A DNA stretch of 10,822 bases, taken from JAULUH01 sp032111745. GTDB taxonomy: Bacteria; Chloroflexota; Anaerolineae; JAAEKA01. Below, one piece after another: positions 6,067 to 10,822 of this stretch; within the stretch, counting starts at the first letter, position 1; the number at the start of each line of letters is the position of its first letter. The translations under genes were made by a program, and so were the position numbers. Where the stretch lies: contig JAULUH010000355.1 in the NCBI GenBank assembly GCA_032111745.1, forward strand, positions 1 through 10,822. The letters run 5' to 3'. The notes below the pieces were generated by a model. The model did no database searches. It had not been told where the DNA came from and saw only the letters and a list, made by a program, of their open reading frames with translations.

Positions 6067-6801
6067 ATGCCTGACCAACTCCTGTCCCCTGGCCATTTGA
6101 TGGTCGTCGGCGCGCATGCCGGCGACGCCGAGAACATGGCCGGAGCCATCGTGCTCAAGCATGCGCGAGCTGGCCACCGGGCCACCATCGTCCATATGAC
6201 GCTGGGTGAGGCCGGGCACCCCACGCTGCCGCCGGACATCTATGCCGGGCAGCGCCAGCGCGAGGTGCAGGAGTCCGCAACCTTGATGGGCGCCCAGGCC
6301 ATGTGGCTGCCCTACCGGGACGGCCACCTGCCCGTAGATGAAACGGTCAAGCTGGAGCTGTGCGACTTGATCCGCCAGCACCGGCCCACGGCAATCCTGA
6401 CCCACTGGAAGGGCAGCATGCACAAGGATCACGTCGCCACCCACGAGATCGTGCGCGACGCCCTCTTCTACGCCGCTCTGCCGGCCGTGCAGCGCAACTG
6501 GCCGGCCCATGCTGTCCGCCAGCTCTACTTCCCGGAGAACTGGGAGGACATGGAAGGCTGGCGCGCCGACATCTACCTGGATGTGAGCGAGATCTGGGAC
6601 GCCTACCTGGCCGTGTTGCGCAGCCATGCGCTGATGCGGGGCGGCGTCTCGTCTTTCCGCTATCTGGACTACTACGACGCGCTGGGCACCGTGCGCGGTT
6701 GCCTGGGCGGCTTCGCCAAAGCTGCGGCCGTCATGCTGCCGCCCGGCGGCTGGGTCCGGCGCCTGGATTATCTGCCAGGGCTGGAGCCAGCGGCCTTGTA
6801 G
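6067..6801 (+). CDS. PIG-L (LmbE)-family N-deacetylase-like protein, divergent active site
   Basis: The 244-residue protein fits the PIG-L/LmbE fold: a first strand ending in MVVGAHAGDAENMAGA (12-27), then GHRATIVHMTLGEAGHP (36-52), REVQESATLMGAQAMWLPYRDG (65-86), a strand PTAILTHW (107-114) and MHKDHVATHEIV (118-129). Family enzymes such as MshB, BshB and PIG-L use a metal held by the His and second Asp of HPDDE and a later His, and remove acetyl from GlcNAc-type sugars. Here H17, D20, E22 and H119/H122 are kept, but the first Asp of HPDD, the catalytic base, is G19, and the Pro is A18. Either another residue serves as base, or the protein acts differently. No signal peptide is seen. The ribosome site is weak, and the start at 6067 is chosen because the family strand begins right after it; it may rely on upstream translation. 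Confidence 0.82.
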   Translation: MPDQLLSPGHLMVVGAHAGDAENMAGAIVLKHARAGHRATIVHMTLGEAGHPTLPPDIYAGQRQREVQESATLMGAQAMWLPYRDGHLPVDETVKLELCDLIRQHRPTAILTHWKGSMHKDHVATHEIVRDALFYAALPAVQRNWPAHAVRQLYFPENWEDMEGWRADIYLDVSEIWDAYLAVLRSHALMRGGVSSFRYLDYYDALGTVRGCLGGFAKAAAVMLPPGGWVRRLDYLPGLEPAAL

Positions 6802-6947
6802 CCAGTCGCGCCAGACCCTGCGCATCCTGAGACCTGCGAAAGGAGGCCATTGACGAAATACCAGAAACACGGTTCCTCCCGGCCAATCCACTGTCAACCG
6901 ATTTTCTTCCACGTATCTGCAAGATCACCACAGGAGGAGATCAGCCG
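6802..6947 (+). promoter_or_regulatory. Leader of the solute-binding protein gene with two ribosome sites
   Basis: AGGAGGAGA at 6932-6940 is a strong ribosome site seven bases before the binding-protein ATG, fitting the high expression such proteins need. A second strong site, GAAAGGAGG (6838-6846), has no ATG behind it, only a TTG at 6850 with a short gap. I see no convincing promoter; TTGACG at 6850-6855 lacks a matching -10. The gene is therefore probably read from the operon promoter. Confidence 0.5.
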
Positions 6948-6951
6948 ATGA
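6850..6951 (+). CDS. Speculative 33-codon leader frame
   Basis: A frame opening with TTG three bases after AAAGGAGG runs 33 codons and stops with a TGA that overlaps the binding-protein ATG as ATGA. The product would begin MTKYQKHG and has no known features. The overlap and strong ribosome site would fit a translated leader coupled to the next gene. The spacing is too tight for a good start, however, the start codon is rare, and the frame could be chance. Confidence 0.18.
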   Translation: MTKYQKHGSSRPIHCQPIFFHVSARSPQEEISR

Positions 6952-8324
6952 AACGCCTGTCTATCCTGCTGAGCCTCGTGCTCATCGCCGCCTTCCTCTT
7001 GAGCGCCTGCGTGGCGCCCGTCACGCCGGCTCCGGCTCAGGCACCGGCCCCTGAAGAACCCGCTGTCGAAGAGCCAGCTGTCGAGCCGCCTGCCACCGAA
7101 GTTCCGGCCGCAGCGGCCGAGAAGACCGCCATCGTCTTCTACCAGCGCGGCTACGTCGAGGGCGGCACCGATGCCGGCTCCGTGAACACGGACAAGGCCG
7201 TTGCGGTCTTCGAGGCCAACAATCCCGATATCGACGTACAGATCGTCGGCATTCCCTGGACCGCGGAAGGGGATACCAAGCTGGAGGCCGCGCTGGCCGC
7301 CGGCACCAATATCAACCTGTTCCGTGTCACCAGCCCCAACCTGCCGCGCTATGCCAAGCAGGGCATTCTCTCCGAAGTCACGCCCTTTATGAGTGACGAG
7401 GTCAAGGAGGACTTCTACGAGAGCGCGTTCCAGGTGGCAACGGTGGATGGCAAGGTCTGGGCCTGGCCGCTGTGGGTCACCGCCATCTCCGTCTTTGCCA
7501 ACACCGACATCTTCGCCGAGCGCGGGGTGGAGCTGCCCTCTATGGAGGACCCCTGGACCTGGGACGAATTCGTCGAGGCGGCCAAGCAGTTGACCTTCAC
7601 CCGCGACGACGGCACCCAGGTCTACGGCTTCACCTCTTCCTCCAAGTGGGGCGCGGTGGAGTATTACCCCTTGATGTACATCGACGGTGGGCGCATCCTC
7701 AGCCCCGATGGCACGCAGTTCATGCAGAACCAGCCCGAGGGCGCGTCTGCCCTGGATAAGATCGCCAGCCTGGCCCTGGAACACAAGGTCACCCCGCCCG
7801 ACTTCGGCACCGTAGACCAGGCGGGCGTACGGGCCCAGTTCAAGGATCGCCAGACCGCGGCCATGCTGATGAGCACCCCCGGCTTCATTCCCGACCTGGA
7901 GGGAACCGACTTCCCCTTCAAGGTTGTGCCGCCGCCCATGGGCGATGCCGGTAGCCTGGTGACCAATGGCGCCTTCGGCCTCTTCGCCGTGGTGGATGTA
8001 GACGACGAGGCCAAGCTGGCGGCTGCCCACAAGCTGGCCGACTACCTGACCAGCAGCCAGGTGGCCCAGGACGTCGAAAACTGGCAGCTGGCCCCCGGCC
8101 TGCGCCGTAGCAACACCAGTTACGCCACCACGCCCAACCGTGAGGTTGTGGCCAAGCTGGTGGAGTTCGGCGTCTACGAGGCGCCCGTGGCCACGTCGGC
8201 TGAGCTCGGCCAGCAGTACGGCGCGGCCCTGCAGGCCATCATCCTGGGCGAGCAGGCTGCCCAGGAGGCCATGGACGAGATCGCACCCATCTATCAGGCT
8301 GAGTTGGATGCGCTGAGCCAGTAG
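6948..8324 (+). CDS. Extracellular sugar-binding lipoprotein of an ABC importer
   Basis: The 458-residue protein starts at an ATG with a strong ribosome site. Residues 1-20 are a lipoprotein signal peptide with the lipobox LLSAC, so C21 is lipid-modified and the protein sits on the outer face of the membrane. Residues 22-58 are a Pro/Ala/Glu-rich tether. From about 62 it follows the family 1 carbohydrate-binding fold: an edge strand TAIVFYQRG, the helix AVAVFEANNPDIDVQIVGIPW (69-...), a DGKVWAWPLWVTAISVFANTDIF hinge segment, DPWTWDEFVEAAKQL, YGFTSSSKWGAVEYYPLMYIDGGRI and a C-terminal helical region ending near 458. The many aromatic residues fit a sugar-stacking pocket. It is followed by two permeases and surrounded by amino-sugar enzymes, so a cell-wall saccharide such as MurNAc-GlcNAc or GlcNAc is the likely ligand; this is inference. 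Confidence 0.9.
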   Translation: MKRLSILLSLVLIAAFLLSACVAPVTPAPAQAPAPEEPAVEEPAVEPPATEVPAAAAEKTAIVFYQRGYVEGGTDAGSVNTDKAVAVFEANNPDIDVQIVGIPWTAEGDTKLEAALAAGTNINLFRVTSPNLPRYAKQGILSEVTPFMSDEVKEDFYESAFQVATVDGKVWAWPLWVTAISVFANTDIFAERGVELPSMEDPWTWDEFVEAAKQLTFTRDDGTQVYGFTSSSKWGAVEYYPLMYIDGGRILSPDGTQFMQNQPEGASALDKIASLALEHKVTPPDFGTVDQAGVRAQFKDRQTAAMLMSTPGFIPDLEGTDFPFKVVPPPMGDAGSLVTNGAFGLFAVVDVDDEAKLAAAHKLADYLTSSQVAQDVENWQLAPGLRRSNTSYATTPNREVVAKLVEFGVYEAPVATSAELGQQYGAALQAIILGEQAAQEAMDEIAPIYQAELDALSQ

Positions 8325-8355
8325 CGCGCCCTCCTGCCGCGGGCGACTGAGAGAG

Positions 8356-8391
8356 AAGACTGGTCCAGTCTTCGGAGACTGGACCAGTCTT
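8356..8391 (+). repeat. Perfect intercistronic inverted repeat
   Basis: AAGACTGGTCCAGTCT (8356-8371) and AGACTGGACCAGTCTT (8376-8391) are perfect reverse complements with TCGG between them, forming a 16-bp hairpin. Each arm is also an odd palindrome (AGACTGG-N-CCAGTCT), so four copies of one 7-base half-site lie here. No T-tract follows, so it is not an ordinary terminator. Its place after the binding-protein gene and before the permeases matches hairpins that protect the upstream mRNA and give more binding protein than permease. The half-site ACTGGTC also recalls the dre core, so a protein site is possible. Confidence 0.7.
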
Positions 8392-8429
8392 GAGGCGTCC
8401 TACCGATCACCTTCCTCAAGGACCTCTCC

Positions 8430-9335
8430 GTGACCACCACACACCCACCGATCACCCAGCGCATCGCCAGAGGCTGGCACCGCCACAAGTGGAGCTATTT
8501 CTTCATCGCCCCCAGCATGATCCTGTTTGCCATCTTCATCGGCTATCCGGTGCTGCGGGCGGTGGTGATGGCCTTTCAGAAGGTGACCCTGCGCGAAAAT
8601 ACATGGATCGGCCTGCAGAACTTCCAGGACGTCTTCGGCAGCAAGCTCTTCCTGGACTCCATGGTGCACACCTTCATCTACGCCTTCTGTGTCGTGGCGG
8701 CGTGGATCGTCAGCTCCCTGGCCGTGGCTGCCCTGATCCAGCCCCTGAACAACCGCCTGCAGTCGGTCTTCCGCGGCGCCTTCTACCTGCCCTATGTCAT
8801 CAGCATCATCGTCATCTCCCTGGTCTGGATCTGGATCTTCGAGCCCGACTTCGGCTTCTTCAATTTCATACTCCGCTCCCTGGGCCTGCCGCCGGTGCTC
8901 TGGCTGCAAGACCCTGACGTGGCCCTGTGGAGCATCGTCCTGAGCACCGTGTTGGTGGTGCCGGGCACCGGCGTCGTGCTCTATTCGGCCTCCATGGGAT
9001 CCATCCCCAGGGAGCTCTACGAGGCGGCCGAGGTGGAGGGTGCCAACGCCTTCCAGAAGTGGCTGCGCATCACGGTGCCACTGCTCAAGCCCACGACCCT
9101 CTATTTGATGGTCATCTACACCATCGCCGGCTTCCAGATCTTCGAGCGGGTCTACATCATGACCGGCGGCGGACCGATCAACCGCACCACCACCATCGTG
9201 CAGCTAATCTACATGACCGCCTTCAGCGACTTCAACTTCGGCCGGGCCAGCGCCCAGGCGTTGATCCTGTTCGCCATCATTGCCTTCTTCTCCTTCATGC
9301 AGTTCAAGTTCTTGAGCACCGACGTGGAATACTGA
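8430..9335 (+). CDS. ABC sugar importer permease, MalF/UgpA type
   Basis: The start is a GTG with AAGGA seven bases upstream; no better ATG lies before the first membrane segment. The 301-residue protein shows the six-helix layout of this family: membrane segments near 22-48, 80-103, 116-138, 164-186, 223-243 and 273-291. The cytoplasmic EAA loop ELYEAAEVEGANAFQKWLRITVPLLKP (195-221) carries the conserved EAA...G and IxxP contacts for the ATPase. TGGGPINRTTTIVQLIY (245-261) is a typical conserved external segment before the last helix. It pairs with the next gene to form the channel, in the cytoplasmic membrane, for the sugar delivered by the upstream lipoprotein. The gap to the next start is two bases. 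Confidence 0.92.
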   Translation: MTTTHPPITQRIARGWHRHKWSYFFIAPSMILFAIFIGYPVLRAVVMAFQKVTLRENTWIGLQNFQDVFGSKLFLDSMVHTFIYAFCVVAAWIVSSLAVAALIQPLNNRLQSVFRGAFYLPYVISIIVISLVWIWIFEPDFGFFNFILRSLGLPPVLWLQDPDVALWSIVLSTVLVVPGTGVVLYSASMGSIPRELYEAAEVEGANAFQKWLRITVPLLKPTTLYLMVIYTIAGFQIFERVYIMTGGGPINRTTTIVQLIYMTAFSDFNFGRASAQALILFAIIAFFSFMQFKFLSTDVEY

Positions 9336-9337
9336 TC

Positions 9338-10264
9338 ATGAGCCAGGCCTTATCGACTGAGACGAGCGCTGGCAACAGCCGATTCAGGCGTAAGCTGCAG
9401 CGCCGGTTGCCCAATCTGCTGGTCTTGTTGCTGCTAACCGCAGTCGCCATCGTCAGCCTCTTTCCTCTCTACTGGCTGTTCGCCACGGCACTGACCCCGG
9501 CCTCGGCCACCATCAAGCTACCGCCGGAGCTGGTCCCCACCCATCCGACCCTGGAGAATTTCGCCAACATCATCCGCCTCAGCGGGACGGGCCGCCTCAG
9601 CATCCTGGGCACGGTGATCACCATGCCGCGCATGTTGCTCTGGTTCATCAACACCACGGCCCTGGCCCTGATCAGCACAGCCATCCACGTCCTGTTCGAC
9701 ACCATGGCCGGCTACGCCTTTGCCAAGCGCAAGTTCCCGGGCTCCAACCTCTTCTTCTGGCTGATCCTGGCCGCCCTGATGATCCCCGGCCAGGTGACGC
9801 TGGTGCCCCTCTACCTGATGATCACCGAGTTCAAGCTGGTGGACACCTTCCTGGGGGTGCTGATGCCCGGCCTGGCCGACGTCATCGGCATCTTCCTGCT
9901 CAAGCAGTACATCCAGACCCTGCCCAGCGAGCTGGAGGAGGCCGCGCGCATCGACGGCGCGTCGGAGTGGCAGACCTTCACCCGCATCATCGTGCCGCTG
10001 GCCGCGCCGGGCATGGCCGTGGTGGCGATCTTCTCCTTCCAGCGCTACTGGAATGCATTCCTGTGGCCGCTGGTCGTCCTGCAGACGCCGGACCTGTTCA
10101 CGCTGCAGGTGGGACTATCCTACCTGTACAACAGCGAGTTCGGCACCAATTACGGCCTGCTGATGTCCGGGGCCGCACTGGCCTCCATCCCGATGATCCT
10201 CTTCTTCTTCGCCTTCCAGCGTTATTTCATGCAGGGCCTGCGCGTGGGCGCAGTTAAAGGATAG
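9338..10264 (+). CDS. ABC sugar importer permease, MalG/UgpE type
   Basis: The same frame is open from 8927, but that part is antisense-like reading of the first permease. The true start is the ATG at 9338, two bases past the previous stop, giving 308 residues. After a basic cytoplasmic tail (RFRRKLQRRL, 15-24) come membrane segments near 26-50, 102-125, 137-160, 172-190, 223-247 and 277-297. The EAA loop ELEEAARIDGASEWQTFTRIIVPLAAP (198-224) is intact. NTTALALISTAIHVLFDTMAGYAFAKRKFPG (105-135) is typical of the MalG side. It is the second half of the permease. No ATP-binding gene follows in the window; the hexosaminidase starts seven bases after this stop. A shared MsiK-type ATPase elsewhere, or one beyond the window, would be needed. 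Confidence 0.92.
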   Translation: MSQALSTETSAGNSRFRRKLQRRLPNLLVLLLLTAVAIVSLFPLYWLFATALTPASATIKLPPELVPTHPTLENFANIIRLSGTGRLSILGTVITMPRMLLWFINTTALALISTAIHVLFDTMAGYAFAKRKFPGSNLFFWLILAALMIPGQVTLVPLYLMITEFKLVDTFLGVLMPGLADVIGIFLLKQYIQTLPSELEEAARIDGASEWQTFTRIIVPLAAPGMAVVAIFSFQRYWNAFLWPLVVLQTPDLFTLQVGLSYLYNSEFGTNYGLLMSGAALASIPMILFFFAFQRYFMQGLRVGAVKG

Positions 10265-10271
10265 GTCACCC

Positions 10272-10822
10272 ATGCCAAACAACTCCCTCGCTGACGATGA
10301 CCTGCGCGACGCGCCCGGGCCAGCCATGACCCTGGAGCAGAAGGTGGGCCAGGTCATGTGCGCTGGCTTCGAGGGCACCGACCTCGCTCCGCAGCTACAG
10401 CGCATGCTGGAGGAGCTACACCTGGGCGGGCTGGTCTACTTCGAGCGCAACGTGGCCGCGCGGCCGGCGCTGGCCCGGCTCTCGGCCGGGATGCAGGAGG
10501 TGGCCCGCCGGTCCGGCCTTCCCCCGCTGTGCATCGCCGTGGACCAGGAAGGGGGACGGGTGACCCGCCTGCGCGCGGCCAAGGGGTTCACAGAGTTCCC
10601 CAGCCCGCTGGAGGTGGCGACGGCGGGCGGGCCGGCGGCAGTGCGCGACATGGCTGCCACCATGGCGGCCGAGCTGCGGGATGTGGGCATCACCATGAAC
10701 CTGGCCCCGGTCCTGGACGTCAACAGCAACCCTCGAAATCCCGTGATCAACACCCGGTCGTTTGGCAGCGATGCCGGGCTGGTGGCGGCGTGCGGGGTAG
10801 CACTGGTCGAGGGCCTGCAGGG
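10272..10822 (+). CDS. nagZ: Glycoside hydrolase family 3 beta-N-acetylhexosaminidase (NagZ), partial
   Basis: The gene starts at an ATG seven bases after the permease stop, with AAAGGA upstream, and runs off the window after 183 complete codons. The visible part is the N-terminal half of the GH3 barrel: MTLEQKVGQVMCAGFEGT (19-36), LGGLVYFERNV (51-61), IAVDQEGGRVTRL (88-100), a helical section with MAAELRDVGI (131-140), and NLAPVLDVNSNPRNPVINTRSFGSD (143-167). These are the segments that bind the non-reducing GlcNAc in NagZ. The catalytic Asp and the loop KHFPGHG with the acid-base His lie beyond the window. NagZ removes GlcNAc from muropeptides or chitooligosaccharides. No signal peptide is seen before residue 18, so it appears cytoplasmic, fitting the importer and the NamZ-type enzyme of the same operon. 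Confidence 0.9.
   Translation, partial: MPNNSLADDDLRDAPGPAMTLEQKVGQVMCAGFEGTDLAPQLQRMLEELHLGGLVYFERNVAARPALARLSAGMQEVARRSGLPPLCIAVDQEGGRVTRLRAAKGFTEFPSPLEVATAGGPAAVRDMAATMAAELRDVGITMNLAPVLDVNSNPRNPVINTRSFGSDAGLVAACGVALVEGLQ

Noticed and set aside
6028..6912. A 294-codon minus-strand frame
   Set aside because: It lies opposite the PIG-L-type gene, which has clear family motifs; the minus frame has none.
6894..8030. A 378-codon minus-strand frame
   Set aside because: It is antisense to the solute-binding lipoprotein gene and is rich in Gly, His and Arg, as expected from the reverse reading of GC-rich codons.
8356..8391. Intrinsic terminator between binding protein and permease genes
   Set aside because: The hairpin is strong, but GAGGCGTCC follows instead of a T-tract, and the permeases must be transcribed through it.
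8927..9337. N-terminal extension of the second permease
   Set aside because: It is an alternate frame of the first permease; a normal permease N-terminus with an ATG begins at 9338.
1..10822. CRISPR array, tRNA, rRNA or insertion sequence
   Set aside because: I saw no regularly spaced repeats, no cloverleaf-like tRNA, no rRNA segments and no transposase motif or terminal inverted repeats with target duplications.

Overview
The window is GC-rich bacterial chromosomal DNA. It most resembles Chloroflexota (Anaerolineae/Caldilineae-like), based on the sugar-ABC lipoprotein with a long Pro/Glu/Ala linker, the gene set of the main operon, and an importer with no ATPase gene beside it. This assignment is an inference; no rRNA or marker gene is present.

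Left part (1-3060) is a mosaic of small units. A possible remnant of a SAM-dependent methyltransferase lies on the minus strand (106-312). It is followed by a two-gene toxin-antitoxin operon: a ribbon-helix-helix-type antitoxin at 422-739 and a PIN-domain VapC-like toxin at 717-1175. Its promoter is overlaid by two perfect palindromes. A convergent FMN nitroreductase (1194-1700, minus) and an exported protein with an EF-hand-like calcium loop (2106-2804, minus) follow. The gaps between them hold hairpins and promoter-like sequences.

Right part (3061-10822) is one long plus-strand operon, cut by the window end. A strong promoter (TTGACA-17-TAAACT) carries a DasR/NagR-type operator just downstream of the predicted transcription start. 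The genes run: HutC-type GntR repressor, DUF1343 protein (NamZ-type exo-N-acetylmuramidase, GH171), tandem-GNAT acetyltransferase, divergent PIG-L-type deacetylase, lipoprotein solute-binding protein, two MalF/MalG-type permeases, and the first 183 codons of a GH3 beta-N-acetylhexosaminidase (NagZ). Several junctions overlap or are only a few bases apart.

The coherent reading is salvage of amino sugars from cell-wall material. The lipoprotein and permeases would import small MurNAc/GlcNAc saccharides. NamZ and NagZ, neither with a visible signal peptide, would split them inside the cell. The deacetylase and acetyltransferase would adjust N-acetyl groups, and the GntR protein would sense an amino-sugar phosphate. 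The most notable points are the apparently cytoplasmic NamZ/NagZ pair with its own importer, the PIG-L protein lacking the usual catalytic aspartate, the tandem-GNAT/PIG-L neighbours, the dre-like tandem operator, and a perfect 16-bp inverted repeat between the binding-protein and permease genes.
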